Positions 37,296 to 46,551 of a stretch of DNA of 46,642 nt are shown one piece after another. The DNA lies in NCBI GenBank assembly GCA_016779185.1, contig JADHOA010000002.1, positions 1 through 46,642 on the forward strand, given 5' to 3'. The stretch's first letter is position 1. Every line of letters begins with the position of its first letter. The notes below the pieces were generated by a model. It worked only from the letters and a program-made list of their open reading frames with translations. It had not been told where the DNA came from and made no database searches. A program made the translations under genes and the position numbers. Origin of the DNA: Rubripirellula sp. Lineage in GTDB: Bacteria; Planctomycetota; Planctomycetia; Pirellulales; Pirellulaceae.

Positions 37296-37976
37296 CTAGG
37301 TGCGACACGGGCGATAGAGATCAAGGTCCGGCCTGCCTCCCAAGTTGGCATACGCGCGGACGATCTCTTGGAGTCCTTGTGAGAGGTTTTGTTCCCATTT
37401 CCCAACTTGCTGGCCACCGATTCGAAACAAATACGGTGTTTCCGTTGGCATATTCAGTTTGATTCCTGTCTCACCACCAGTTGCAATGATGACCGATTCA
37501 GCCAAGTCCGTATGGCTTTCACCGGATTCGGTGGTGTAGGTCAGTTTAAAGTCTGCTGGGATGTCATCCTCAATATCATCGTCCTCAAGTTCCACTGGTT
37601 CTAAATCGATCTGAGTAACATGGCATCCGACAAGAACTCTTTCTGCTAGAAGGTCCGTTTGTGTCAGCAGCGTTAGGTGGTTATCGACCCATTCGCTGAT
37701 AGTGACTGGAAACGCCAAGGATTCAGATTCCGTGTGTGTTTTTAATGCCTTCGTAGCAAGCGTTGATAATGTGCGATCGGGCAAAAGTGGCAGTAAGCCG
37801 TTGTCTTCCGAGATTAGATTTGCCCCAATTGTTTTTGATTCATAGATCTTTACGTCGTACCCAAGGAAACGACCGTATAACGCTGATTCTATCCCAAGTG
37901 GTCCAGCTCCGATCACGATGATGCTGCCGGGAGGGTCGAGGGTAAATCGATCATCTTCGTCATATTGAATTTGCAT
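37296..37976 (-). CDS. small FAD/NAD(P)-binding Rossmann protein
   Basis: This 226-residue protein begins with a dinucleotide-binding fold, VIGAGPLGIESALYGRFLGY (G-x-G-x-x-G near residue 22), followed by a beta strand ending in YE. A second nucleotide motif, SVIIATGGETG, lies near 166-176. It has the topology of a flavoprotein of the pyridine-nucleotide-disulfide type but is about half the usual size, so the second dinucleotide domain is missing or reduced. It lies 44 bases after the ThiO-like gene in the same direction and may be in the same transcript. The substrate is unknown. Confidence 0.78.
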   Translation of the reverse strand: MQIQYDEDDRFTLDPPGSIIVIGAGPLGIESALYGRFLGYDVKIYESKTIGANLISEDNGLLPLLPDRTLSTLATKALKTHTESESLAFPVTISEWVDNHLTLLTQTDLLAERVLVGCHVTQIDLEPVELEDDDIEDDIPADFKLTYTTESGESHTDLAESVIIATGGETGIKLNMPTETPYLFRIGGQQVGKWEQNLSQGLQEIVRAYANLGGRPDLDLYRPCRT

Positions 37977-38020
37977 TTACTTGTCTGTGTAAGCTCATTA
38001 AGGGTGTTGCAAAAAGGTGC

Positions 38021-39157
38021 TTAGAGAATCTGTTTTCCAATGCGAAACGCATCCATGTCGATTTTTGGTTGACGACCTTGAAGCATATCAGTCATGATCG
38101 AAGCCGTTCCAGTTGATAAATGCAAACCGCTTCTGTAATGGCCACAGGCAACATAGATATTAACCGTACTAGGGATTCGTCCGATCATTGGAAATCCATC
38201 AAACGTCATGGGTCGCAAGCCCGACCATCGATGAACTTGTTTTGAATGCTCGAGTTGAGGAATCAGGAAGCAGGCAAATTGATACAGCTCATTAATTATT
38301 TCGTCTGAAGTGCCGTTTTGATAGCCAACTTCTTCTTCACAGGATCCCACCAGAATATGACCATCTTCTCTGCAGACAAGGTAGCGGTTCCCAACGTTAA
38401 TGACTCGGGTGCATATCGGGATGGGTGTCTGCAGGAGTAGGATTTGTCCTCTTACCGGAATGATGCTTTGTCCCAATCCTTGGCGGTGCGTAAATTGACT
38501 TAGCCAAGCCCCTCCGCTGAGAACGAGTTGCTCACACGCCTGCCACTCTCCATTGATTTTTATCTGAGGCTTTGAGTGGATTTCTCGGGCATCGCAGACG
38601 TTTGCATTTTCTTCAATGACGACACCTTTATTTTGGCAGGCCTCTTGTATCGCCTTAAGCAGGTGGGGTGGACGAACTTGATACTCGTCGGGAGCCCACC
38701 ATGCGCCGAGTGCTCGAGGGGATTCCGACCAACTGGTCAAAGACGGCTCTGCGTTTTTTAGGTTGTTGAGAGGAACTTGCTCTACTTCAATATTTAATTG
38801 AGACCAATAATCAGCAAGTCCGATCATTGCAGCCATTTCTCCAGGGCTCTCTGCTAGATACCAACCACCGCATCGACGCAGGCCAATATCTTTTCCGGTT
38901 TCCGATTGAATGTCAGCAGCCCAGACTGGAAAGAGTTCGTGGCTAAGGCCACGCAGTTGATCAAGCGGATCGGTTGATTGCGAAAGATTTGCTGGAGGGA
39001 GAATACCAGCACCGGACCACGAAGTCCCGGATCCAATTTGGTTTCGTTCTACCAGCGTGACCAGTCGGCCTTCGGATGCAAGACGCCAAGCAATACTTAA
39101 TCCGATGATGCCCCCACCGACTACGATGATATCGTGAGTGTTATTGGAGAGTTTCAT
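38021..39157 (-). CDS. thiO: FAD-dependent glycine/D-amino-acid oxidase, ThiO-like
   Basis: This DAO-family flavoenzyme of about 378 residues has an N-terminal FAD site IIVVGGGIIGLSIAWRLASE, the ERNQIGSGTSWSGAGILP segment, a central WWAPDEYQVRPPHLLKAI strand, and a C-terminal GLRPMTFDGFPMIG...ACGHYRSGLHL. That is the arrangement of glycine oxidase ThiO, which makes dehydroglycine for the thiazole of thiamine. The symbol is a best guess because DadA-like paralogues are close and no other thi gene is near. The chosen ATG 39157 lies inside the end of the preceding glycosyltransferase frame (17-base overlap), implying translational coupling. Confidence 0.8.
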   Translation of the reverse strand: MKLSNNTHDIIVVGGGIIGLSIAWRLASEGRLVTLVERNQIGSGTSWSGAGILPPANLSQSTDPLDQLRGLSHELFPVWAADIQSETGKDIGLRRCGGWYLAESPGEMAAMIGLADYWSQLNIEVEQVPLNNLKNAEPSLTSWSESPRALGAWWAPDEYQVRPPHLLKAIQEACQNKGVVIEENANVCDAREIHSKPQIKINGEWQACEQLVLSGGAWLSQFTHRQGLGQSIIPVRGQILLLQTPIPICTRVINVGNRYLVCREDGHILVGSCEEEVGYQNGTSDEIINELYQFACFLIPQLEHSKQVHRWSGLRPMTFDGFPMIGRIPSTVNIYVACGHYRSGLHLSTGTASIMTDMLQGRQPKIDMDAFRIGKQIL

Positions 39158-39944
39158 GAAGAATAGCTTTTGCTTCTGGCGGGCAGTCGGCAACGATGGA
39201 ATGAATTCGTTCTGCTAAGTTCTGGTTTCTCGCGAAATAGGGGGGGTAGACGTTGCTGCTAGCTGGTTTTGAAAGTAGTTGGATCAGACGTCGCAAATCA
39301 AATACTGTGTCAATGTCGTCTGCCGGTTCAAGTTCAACCCAACTGATGTGATTGTGTTCTAGCCGTTTTCTTGTTTCCGCAAGCACGGTATGAGTGCTCC
39401 AAGGCATATTCTGAAATAGAGCGATTCGCGCGTCGGAGGTGACGGTATCCCGCATCCCAATGAGGTAATATCCACCATCACTCGCTGGACCCAGTACCAT
39501 ATCTACATTGGTGAGACTTTGTCGTGCTAGCTCGATTTGGGATGAATCAATCAAAGGACAATCCGATCCAATTAGAATCGAGGATTTGCTTGAGTGGGAG
39601 TGACCCTGAAGTTGTGTGTTAAACCATCTCAGCATCCGATTTCCGAGATCGCCATCCTCTTGCGACTGGAAATTCCATTTGTCCGATATACCCCGAAGGG
39701 CTAGATCCGATTTGATATCGTCTTGTTTACCGATTGGGTCGAGAAACAGAAATCGCTGGGCGCAAGTTTTGGCCAGCGTTTCACACAGATGAAGCGTGAA
39801 TTCGCGATGGATTTGGCAGGCCGCTTGATCCCCAATTGAAACTGCAAGGCGAGTTTTCACTCTTTTGGATTCCCAATATTTGGTCATAATTCCTAGAGTG
39901 GCTGACCAACTTGGGTCGCGGTTGTTGGGTCGCTCGGTTTTCAC
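39141..39944 (-). CDS. DUF2064 / TIGR04282-type nucleotidyl-sugar glycosyltransferase
   Basis: This 267-residue protein of the TIGR04282 (DUF2064) family starts GIMTKYWESKRVKTRLA, the canonical nucleotide-binding opening. It also has the DGDLGNRM loop near 112-119, the SDCPLIDSSQIE segment near 144-155, and GPASDGGYYLIG near 170-181. The family is annotated as arsenosugar-biosynthesis glycosyltransferase in some genomes, but here the function is inferred from family only. A GTG start at 39944 has AAGGATC about 9-10 bases upstream. Its 3' end overlaps thiO by 17 bases. Confidence 0.87.
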   Translation of the reverse strand: MKTERPNNRDPSWSATLGIMTKYWESKRVKTRLAVSIGDQAACQIHREFTLHLCETLAKTCAQRFLFLDPIGKQDDIKSDLALRGISDKWNFQSQEDGDLGNRMLRWFNTQLQGHSHSSKSSILIGSDCPLIDSSQIELARQSLTNVDMVLGPASDGGYYLIGMRDTVTSDARIALFQNMPWSTHTVLAETRKRLEHNHISWVELEPADDIDTVFDLRRLIQLLSKPASSNVYPPYFARNQNLAERIHSIVADCPPEAKAILHETLQ

Positions 39945-40080
39945 CCAATTTGATCCTTGAAAGATTAAAACTCAGATGTTCCCTACGATCATCAAAAACC
40001 GTTCGCAAAACAACTGGCGTGGGATTAAGATGTTCAGCCATCAAGCGGGAGACTGATCAGATATTGGCTGCGTGAATTTT

Positions 40081-40110
40081 TTGACATCTTTGATGTATTC
40101 TACGTGCTAT
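40081..40110 (+). promoter_or_regulatory. possible promoter of the Ser/Thr kinase gene
   Basis: A perfect -35 hexamer TTGACA is at 40081-40086. A weak -10 TGCTAT (40105-40110, 3 of 6 matches) is 18 bases downstream. It lies about 47 bases before the kinase ATG. The -10 match is poor. Confidence 0.3.
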
Positions 40111-40156
40111 CTTCTGAAAACGACCTCTCGCGAATCACGGGTATTTTTGCTGGAAA

Positions 40157-41674
40157 ATGACGCAAAGTCTATCATCCAAACGATTTCTGGAGATTGTTGG
40201 CTGTAGTGGCCTAGTGGATGAAGGCGCGCTTGCAAAGATGGTTCAGCGAGTAAAGGATCAGCTTGAGGGCCGCTTGCCATCAAATCCGGAAAAACTCGCG
40301 CAACTGTTTGTGCGAAAAAACCTGCTTACTCAGTGGCATGTCGACAAGCTGCTCGTGGGTAAATACAAAGGTTTTTTTCTCGGTAACTACAAACTGCTCG
40401 GCCACATTGGCACCGGTGGAATGAGCAGTGTTTATCTCGCTGAGCACACCCGAATGGGTGATAAGAGGGCAATCAAGGTCTTGCCAAAGAGTCGGGTCAA
40501 AGATGCCACTTATCTTGCTCGATTTCAACTCGAGGCAAAAGCTATTGCTTCGCTGCATCACCCTAATATCGTTCGAGCATACGACATCGACAATGATGGA
40601 GACGTCCATTACATGGTAATGGAGTATGTTGATGGAATTGATATGCAGCAGAAGGTTAAGCGAGACGGTCCACTCGAACTCGGCACCGCTGCTGAAATGG
40701 TCGCGCAGGCAGCCAGAGGGCTGCATCATGCTCATGGCAAGGGTGTGGTACATCGAGACGTGAAACCTGCTAATTTGCTCATCGATAGTTCAGGCATCGT
40801 TCGGTTGCTTGATATGGGGCTTGCACTCGTTAACGCTGAAGAAGATCAGTCATTGACCGTCGTGAATAACGAGAATGTCCTCGGAACGGCGGACTACCTT
40901 GCCCCAGAGCAGGCTTTGAACAGTCACTCAGTTGATCATCGGGCGGATGTCTACGGGCTCGGATGTACGTTGTACTACCTGCTGACAGGGAAACCACCTT
41001 TTAGCGATGGAACGTTGGCGCAGCGTATTGCTAGGCACCAGAAAGAAATGCCGAAGTCGATACGTGAGATCCGAACAGACTGCTCCGGTGAACTAGAGGG
41101 TATCTGCGTTAAGATGATGCAGAAAGACCCACGCTACCGCTATCAGTCTGCTGAAGAGGTAGCGATAGCGCTTGAAAAATATGCTGCCAAAGCACCGAAG
41201 CCATTACCACTTGCGGCGGGTGGGGTGCAAATTACTACCACTGATGACAGCGATTCATCGTCTATCTCTCTGGATGATTTTCGTGATTCCTCTATTCGTC
41301 ACGGTGATACCCTGAGCAGTAAAGTGGATGATACTTTATCGAGTTCTGGGAATGTTTTAGATCGGGAAGTTGCCGAGCTTACCAGTAATCTGAGCGGTAG
41401 GTTAGTAAGTGTTACCCCTCGGCCTGATCTCTTGGACGGTAGTTTTCTAGATTTGCAAGCAGAGTCAGGATTTGTAAAACAACACGAACATTCTCCTTCA
41501 TCAGAAGCGTCGACAACTGTAAATCATCTAGAAGGTTCGGCAATTGGCGACAGAAAGACCGCTCCGGTCACCAGACATAGGACTTTAGACCCAATGCTGA
41601 TCACTGCGCTGGTGTTTGCTCTTTTTGTTGTCGCATTAACGCTTGGCTTTATGTTGGCTCGAGTCGTGGGGTAA
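40157..41674 (+). CDS. membrane-anchored Ser/Thr protein kinase
   Basis: This 505-residue kinase has an N-terminal helical region (1-75), the kinase domain (about 76-345) and a C-terminal linker ending in a membrane helix near 478-500. Kinase motifs are GTGGMSSVYLA near 82-92, AIKVL near 108, HRDVKPANLL near 197-206, LDMGLAL near 219-225 (DMG in place of DFG), and TADYLAPEQAL near 243-253. The linker (about 350-475) is Ser/Asp/Thr-rich and may carry phosphorylation sites. The C-terminal anchor would hold the domain in the cytoplasm. The next gene (PlsC-like) lies 172 bases downstream. Targets are not known. Confidence 0.93.
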   Translation: MTQSLSSKRFLEIVGCSGLVDEGALAKMVQRVKDQLEGRLPSNPEKLAQLFVRKNLLTQWHVDKLLVGKYKGFFLGNYKLLGHIGTGGMSSVYLAEHTRMGDKRAIKVLPKSRVKDATYLARFQLEAKAIASLHHPNIVRAYDIDNDGDVHYMVMEYVDGIDMQQKVKRDGPLELGTAAEMVAQAARGLHHAHGKGVVHRDVKPANLLIDSSGIVRLLDMGLALVNAEEDQSLTVVNNENVLGTADYLAPEQALNSHSVDHRADVYGLGCTLYYLLTGKPPFSDGTLAQRIARHQKEMPKSIREIRTDCSGELEGICVKMMQKDPRYRYQSAEEVAIALEKYAAKAPKPLPLAAGGVQITTTDDSDSSSISLDDFRDSSIRHGDTLSSKVDDTLSSSGNVLDREVAELTSNLSGRLVSVTPRPDLLDGSFLDLQAESGFVKQHEHSPSSEASTTVNHLEGSAIGDRKTAPVTRHRTLDPMLITALVFALFVVALTLGFMLARVVG

Positions 41675-41846
41675 TCTCGTGGCTCTTGTTAAGTATTTGC
41701 TCTCATGCAATTCGACAGCAGGTTCCTTTATTTCAATCCGATGTGTAGATTTCTGCTTGGCGGGATGCTGGAAGTCGAAGCCTCGCTAGCGTTTTTCAGC
41801 AACAACTGTCTGGACTCTGCGGAACTATGAGATACTTGGATTTCTG

Positions 41847-43055
41847 ATGAGTATTGTTCTTGATCGGCCTTATCGATTCATCCCACCTCATAGGGGCAAT
41901 CTTTGGCCGTCTTTGATTCAGAAATTTCGAATGGTTGACCACTATCTGAGACTTAAAGAGGGAGTTCATTCGTTCGAATGTAGAAACCTCGAGGTTTTTC
42001 AGGAATTGCTGGAATCTCAGAAGGGTTTATTGCTGACGCCAAATCACTGTCGGTACGCAGATCCTTTAGCAATGGGGTGGCCGGCACGGTTGGCAAAGAC
42101 ACACGTTTACGCAATGGCGTCTTGGCATCTGTTCAACAAGAGTTGGCTAGATGGATTTGCGATCCGAAAGATGGGTGGATTTAGTGTTCATCGCGAGTCC
42201 TCTGATAGACAATCCCTCGAAGCCGCAATGCAAATATTAGCTTCTGCTGAGCGACCCCTCATCTTATTCCCGGAAGGTACGACTAGCCGGATGAATGATT
42301 CTGTCAAGGAATTGCTTGATGGGGTTAGCTTTATCGCGAGATCTGCAGCAAGAAAGGCCTCCAAGCAATATGGTCGTTCTGTTGTGGTTCTTCCTGTGGC
42401 GATCAAGTACCTCTGTAAAGGAGATGCACGCCCGTGGATCAGCGAGCATGCTTGTCAGTTGGAAGATTATCTCGGTTTCAAGCGTGGCAAGTCGCTGCGA
42501 TTAGTTGCTCGTGTGCAGCGATTGGCAGAGCATTGGTTGTCCCAAATGGAATCATCCGTTTTTGGTTCGTCAAGATCTGGTGCAACGTCTCAACGAAGGC
42601 ATGATCTGGTTTCTGAAATGCTTGGCAGATTGGATGAGCAATTAGGCATTCAATCAGAAGACGTCGATTTTTCGATGCGAATCAGACAGATACGATCTAA
42701 GATCATTGCCAAGCGTTTTGGCGATCAGAGTAATCGCATAGGTGATTTGAAGATTGCATCAAAGGAGGTTATTCAATGTCAGGATCTAATGACCTTTGAC
42801 GAGCAATACATAAGCGGTGAATCAGTAAGTGATACACGACTTGTGGAGGCGTTGCAGCGCATGCAGGAGTCCTGTTGGGGTAAGGCCAAGCTAAGTATGC
42901 CGCTTCATGCGATTATTCGATTTGGCGGTGGAATTGCGGTTCCAGACGAAAAAGCACCGCGATCTCAACGAGACCCTTTGCTCACTGAAATAAAGCTGCA
43001 ACTGGAATCGATGCTTCAAAAACTTGCTCAGGAGGCGGGCACGATTGATTCTTGA
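41847..43055 (+). CDS. PlsC-type 1-acylglycerol-3-phosphate acyltransferase
   Basis: This 402-residue protein has the acyltransferase motifs NHCRYAD (66-72, H67 and D72) and FPEGT (141-145), with VHRE near 114. The acyltransferase domain spans about 55-235; a C-terminal part of about 165 residues with no recognised domain is additional to the usual 240-residue PlsC. It probably acylates lysophosphatidic acid or another membrane lipid. It lies upstream of the YejM-like gene, 101 bases away. The start ATG 41847 has only a weak ribosome binding site. Confidence 0.9.
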   Translation: MSIVLDRPYRFIPPHRGNLWPSLIQKFRMVDHYLRLKEGVHSFECRNLEVFQELLESQKGLLLTPNHCRYADPLAMGWPARLAKTHVYAMASWHLFNKSWLDGFAIRKMGGFSVHRESSDRQSLEAAMQILASAERPLILFPEGTTSRMNDSVKELLDGVSFIARSAARKASKQYGRSVVVLPVAIKYLCKGDARPWISEHACQLEDYLGFKRGKSLRLVARVQRLAEHWLSQMESSVFGSSRSGATSQRRHDLVSEMLGRLDEQLGIQSEDVDFSMRIRQIRSKIIAKRFGDQSNRIGDLKIASKEVIQCQDLMTFDEQYISGESVSDTRLVEALQRMQESCWGKAKLSMPLHAIIRFGGGIAVPDEKAPRSQRDPLLTEIKLQLESMLQKLAQEAGTIDS

Positions 43056-43156
43056 GTCGTTGCCTGTTTTTTCGCAGATTGTTATGCAGACAGTTTAGCT
43101 TGAGATTCCAAACGGATGCTTGATTGACCTGTTGTGGTTCGGGGAATCCGCGATTT

Positions 43157-45358
43157 ATGAACGAAAATAATCATGGTGGCAACAAAGAAATTACTTTGAA
43201 GCGGTTGGTGATTTCAGCAGCTTTTTCCGCGATGATCACGACTGCGATCGCCAGTTTTTATCCTGCAGGAAGACCAATCGATGAGGTGACATCTCTGACA
43301 TTTGCGGAGAGTTATGGATGGGTATTCTCGCAGTCACTTTTGTTAGCCAGCATCGCTTGTGCTTGTGGCGTTATGAGTGCTTTGTTTAGTCCGCGATTCG
43401 GCCTGATTCTCGGTTCAGGGCTAATCTTGAGTTTGCCCTGGATTTATCTGGCGGACGTATTGGCCTTCACATGGATTGGAGAGCGTTTTTTATCAGCGAC
43501 AATGGCACACATCGTGAAATCATTGCTTCCTGCACTTTCACTGCATGTCACGCAGGGGGCAATGATTCAGGCCTCATTCTCGCTACTGATTTCAATGTTG
43601 TTCACGGTAGTCGTTTTTTCAATCGCGAAGCTAATCGCAAATCGCTGGGAGAATTCGAAGGATTCCATCACCGCATTCACGGGTTTCATGGTGCTGTTTG
43701 GTTTAGCCGTAGTCTTCTCCGTGCATCCAATGTTGAAATGGACCGTTATCCGTCGGGATATGGAACTAGCTTCTAGCCGGCATCCCTTTTGTGCGTTTCA
43801 TCTGGTTGGCTTTCGCGGGGTTGGGCTGTCCGCACGAGACGATTCAGCGTCTCCAGAATCTCGATTGCGAGCGTTGAGCACCTTCACGGCACTGCAGAAG
43901 CGTGAAGGCGAGATGTTAGGCATAGAGGTGTCCGACGCAAATCAGAAAAATGTCGGATCAGAGAAATTCCCACAGAAGGTGATTGTCGTGGTTGTGGAGT
44001 GTCTTCGACCTGAGGCAGTTTCACCTGAGTTGATGCCTAATCTTTTCGCTTTTTCCAAGAGGTCCATTCTTTTGCGACAGCATTTTTCAGGCGGTAATTC
44101 TACTTGCTTGGGGATGTTCAGTTTGCTGACTGGGCTGGAATCAATTTGGTTCCATCGCAAGGTTAATGAGCAACCGATTTTCAACAAAATTTTGCGGCAA
44201 GCAGGCTTTCAATTAGCTTTCTTTGGTGGGCAAACTGATTGGCGCGTCTACGACATGGATGGTTTTGTGAATGATCGGCAATACGATCACTTTATTATCG
44301 AAGACCCTGATTTACCGCAGACGGATCTGAATGCCGTGCAGCGAACTCTGTCATTTATTAACACCTCAACCCCGGATCAAGGTAAAGGTGGTGAATCTCA
44401 AAATAGGGTACCAAGTCTTGCATTGGATTCTGATTGCCGCGCCGCAATTTGCTACCTGTACGGGACACATAGTAGCTTCCGATATAGTGATCCCGATTAT
44501 CAGGTTTTTTTGCCAGAGGCAGAAGAAGGTTTGTTGATTTCTAATTCGCCCGAATTGAAAGATCAGTTTTACAATCGATATAAAAATAGCCTTCGTAGTA
44601 TGGATGATATTCTAACGCCGCTTTTAAGAGATGATTGTTTGGTGATTATCACCGGGGATCACGGAGAGCCATTTTTAGATGATGGAACCGCCTCGCACGG
44701 CACACGCTTATCGAAATATCAGAACATGACACCCGCTGTGATTTATTACCCAGGCGTTGAGCCAGAGGTGCGAGAGTCGCCCACTTTTCACGGAGACCTA
44801 CTTCCAACTCTATTGGCTGGCTTAGGGATTTCAGTCAAGCAGCCTGATGTGTTTGATGGAGTTGATTTAACTTCGGTCGATGATAACTACTTGAATCAAA
44901 GATTGTTTGTGACTGGGAATTTTATGGATGCGACGTCTTTATTGGTGGGGCCATGGACTTTAGACAAAAATTTACCATTTGGTTATCGAGTTGTTCACGA
45001 TATCTATCGTTGGCAAGCGGGCTATTTGAATCCTGTCGATTCACTCGGCTATGAAACCAACACAAGTTTTGACGATGGTAGTAAGTACTATAAAAAGTGG
45101 TTTCGTCAGAGATTCCGAGAAACGTTCCCAGAAGAAGCCTCTGAAATGGTTTTGTTTCGACAATGTCTGCGAGCTCGTTATGCCGAAGTTCGCTTAGCGG
45201 CATTGAGTATCGCGGCAACCGTTGATCAGCCTAGCGATGAATTAATTCGGCTTATTCAAGAAAGAATATCGGACGAGGATGAAGAGGTGCGTAAACAGGC
45301 AAAAGAAATCACGATCAAAATTTCCCGCGAACAAGATTGGTTATCGTTGTTCAATTAG
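43157..45358 (+). CDS. PbgA/YejM-like five-TM sulfatase-fold protein with helical-repeat tail
   Basis: This protein of about 733 residues has five N-terminal membrane helices (about residues 15-215, for example LVISAAFSAMITTAIASF and MIQASFSLLISMLFTVVVFS) and a periplasmic alkaline-phosphatase/sulfatase-fold domain (about 275-590) with VVVVECLRPEAVSPELMPNL, FSGGNSTCLGMFSLLTG near 305-321 and GDHGEPFLDDG near 499-509. That layout matches E. coli PbgA/YejM (LapC). The nucleophile position appears to be Ser/Thr in GGNST, as in PbgA-like proteins rather than sulfatases. The C-terminal 100 residues form helical HEAT-like repeats with EVRLAALSIA and EEVRKQAKE. ATG 43157 has GGGGAAT about 10 bases upstream; the frame extends to a TTG at 43124. 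Confidence 0.82.
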   Translation: MNENNHGGNKEITLKRLVISAAFSAMITTAIASFYPAGRPIDEVTSLTFAESYGWVFSQSLLLASIACACGVMSALFSPRFGLILGSGLILSLPWIYLADVLAFTWIGERFLSATMAHIVKSLLPALSLHVTQGAMIQASFSLLISMLFTVVVFSIAKLIANRWENSKDSITAFTGFMVLFGLAVVFSVHPMLKWTVIRRDMELASSRHPFCAFHLVGFRGVGLSARDDSASPESRLRALSTFTALQKREGEMLGIEVSDANQKNVGSEKFPQKVIVVVVECLRPEAVSPELMPNLFAFSKRSILLRQHFSGGNSTCLGMFSLLTGLESIWFHRKVNEQPIFNKILRQAGFQLAFFGGQTDWRVYDMDGFVNDRQYDHFIIEDPDLPQTDLNAVQRTLSFINTSTPDQGKGGESQNRVPSLALDSDCRAAICYLYGTHSSFRYSDPDYQVFLPEAEEGLLISNSPELKDQFYNRYKNSLRSMDDILTPLLRDDCLVIITGDHGEPFLDDGTASHGTRLSKYQNMTPAVIYYPGVEPEVRESPTFHGDLLPTLLAGLGISVKQPDVFDGVDLTSVDDNYLNQRLFVTGNFMDATSLLVGPWTLDKNLPFGYRVVHDIYRWQAGYLNPVDSLGYETNTSFDDGSKYYKKWFRQRFRETFPEEASEMVLFRQCLRARYAEVRLAALSIAATVDQPSDELIRLIQERISDEDEEVRKQAKEITIKISREQDWLSLFN

Positions 45359-45396
45359 GTCAGTATTCGCTATTTCAGTCATGAGCCATTAACAAT

Positions 45397-46551
45397 TCAT
45401 TTTTTGGGGTGCATTTTCAGTACCCCGATCATCAAGGCACCCATAATCGTTTGGAATCCAACAGCAGTTGAAGTCACTCCGGGTATCAACCAACGCATCG
45501 TTTGTGGGTAGTCAAGGCTTCCGAAATTAGAAGACCACCATTTCAGCCAAATACCGCCAATTATAAATGATCCGATCGCTATAAAGACTAAGCCCAAACC
45601 CATCATCCTTTCGACCGATAAATTCTCGAGTCTCGGATGGGGAGGCATCATTTTTTCTCTTGCAGCAAATAGCTTGGAAAAGACAGCGAGTAATATTGCT
45701 TGCCATCCGACCAATGCCAGCAGGCTAGAAACTAAAAGAGTGTGAATATCAATCGCTGCCCCGAATATTTTTACTTGCGGTAAGGCGAGAGAGTATCCCA
45801 GTGCCGCAGTCAGCAGTAAAGCGATTCCGGGTCGAAAAAATGTCCAGCGAGGGCTGAAGATTAGGAACAGTCTTAAGGTACGCCAGCCATCTCTGAATGT
45901 GCGGAGATGTGGGCCATGCTGCTTTCGACCATCTGGATGAAGGGTGATAGGAACTTGGCTCATCGAGGCGTTGTAAAGACCACTCTTGATGATCATTTCC
46001 GTAGCGAATTCCATTCCGGGGGATCGCAAATCAAGTCGGTTGTAAAGATCCCGCGTGAATCCTCTCATTCCACAGTAAACATCATGGATTGGAATCCGAA
46101 ACATGCGACGGACTAACCAAGAAAGGAATGGATTGCCAAACCAGCGATGAAGGAATGGCATCGCATTCGGCAGAACTTTTCCACCACCCCTGGGTAGACG
46201 GCATCCCTGAACAAGTTCAGAACCCTTTCGTAATTCTGTCACGAATTTTGTGATCTCAAGAAAGTCATAGCTGTCGTCGCAGTCACCCATAATGAGGAAT
46301 TTCCCACTCGCCTCTTGGATACCTCCCATTAAAGCAGCACCATATCCTCGATCTTGAACACCAATGATTTTGGCGCCCAGCGACTTAGCGATCTCTATCG
46401 ATTGATCTTGGCTTCCATTGTCTGCGACAATGACCTCTCCATTGATTCCGGCATCCCGCATCGCGCGTTTTGCTTTTTCGATACAAATGCCGATCGTGTC
46501 TTCTTCGTCTAAGCAAGGCATTACAATCGAAAGTTCAGGGCGCTCGGACAT
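45397..46551 (-). CDS. membrane GT2 glycosyltransferase (DPMS-like)
   Basis: This 384-residue family 2 glycosyltransferase starts with LSIVMPCLDEEDTIG, has the ADNGSQDQS and GAKIIGVQDRGYGAALMGGI segments, a metal-binding GDCDDSYDF (about 90-98), and GCRLPRGGG near 116-124. Several membrane helices follow (about 235-375). This is the topology of dolichyl/undecaprenyl-phosphate mannose synthases and related lipid-linked sugar transferases. It converges on the YejM-like gene and may add a sugar to an undecaprenyl carrier. ATG 46551. Confidence 0.91.
   Translation of the reverse strand: MSERPELSIVMPCLDEEDTIGICIEKAKRAMRDAGINGEVIVADNGSQDQSIEIAKSLGAKIIGVQDRGYGAALMGGIQEASGKFLIMGDCDDSYDFLEITKFVTELRKGSELVQGCRLPRGGGKVLPNAMPFLHRWFGNPFLSWLVRRMFRIPIHDVYCGMRGFTRDLYNRLDLRSPGMEFATEMIIKSGLYNASMSQVPITLHPDGRKQHGPHLRTFRDGWRTLRLFLIFSPRWTFFRPGIALLLTAALGYSLALPQVKIFGAAIDIHTLLVSSLLALVGWQAILLAVFSKLFAAREKMMPPHPRLENLSVERMMGLGLVFIAIGSFIIGGIWLKWWSSNFGSLDYPQTMRWLIPGVTSTAVGFQTIMGALMIGVLKMHPKK

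Noticed and set aside
37041-37382. Plus-strand frame of 113 residues upstream of the Rossmann gene
   Set aside because: It overlaps the minus-strand Rossmann gene antisense and shows no family resemblance or ribosome binding site.
40280-40753. Minus-strand frame of 157 residues within the kinase gene
   Set aside because: It is fully antisense to a clear kinase domain with conserved motifs; a shadow frame.
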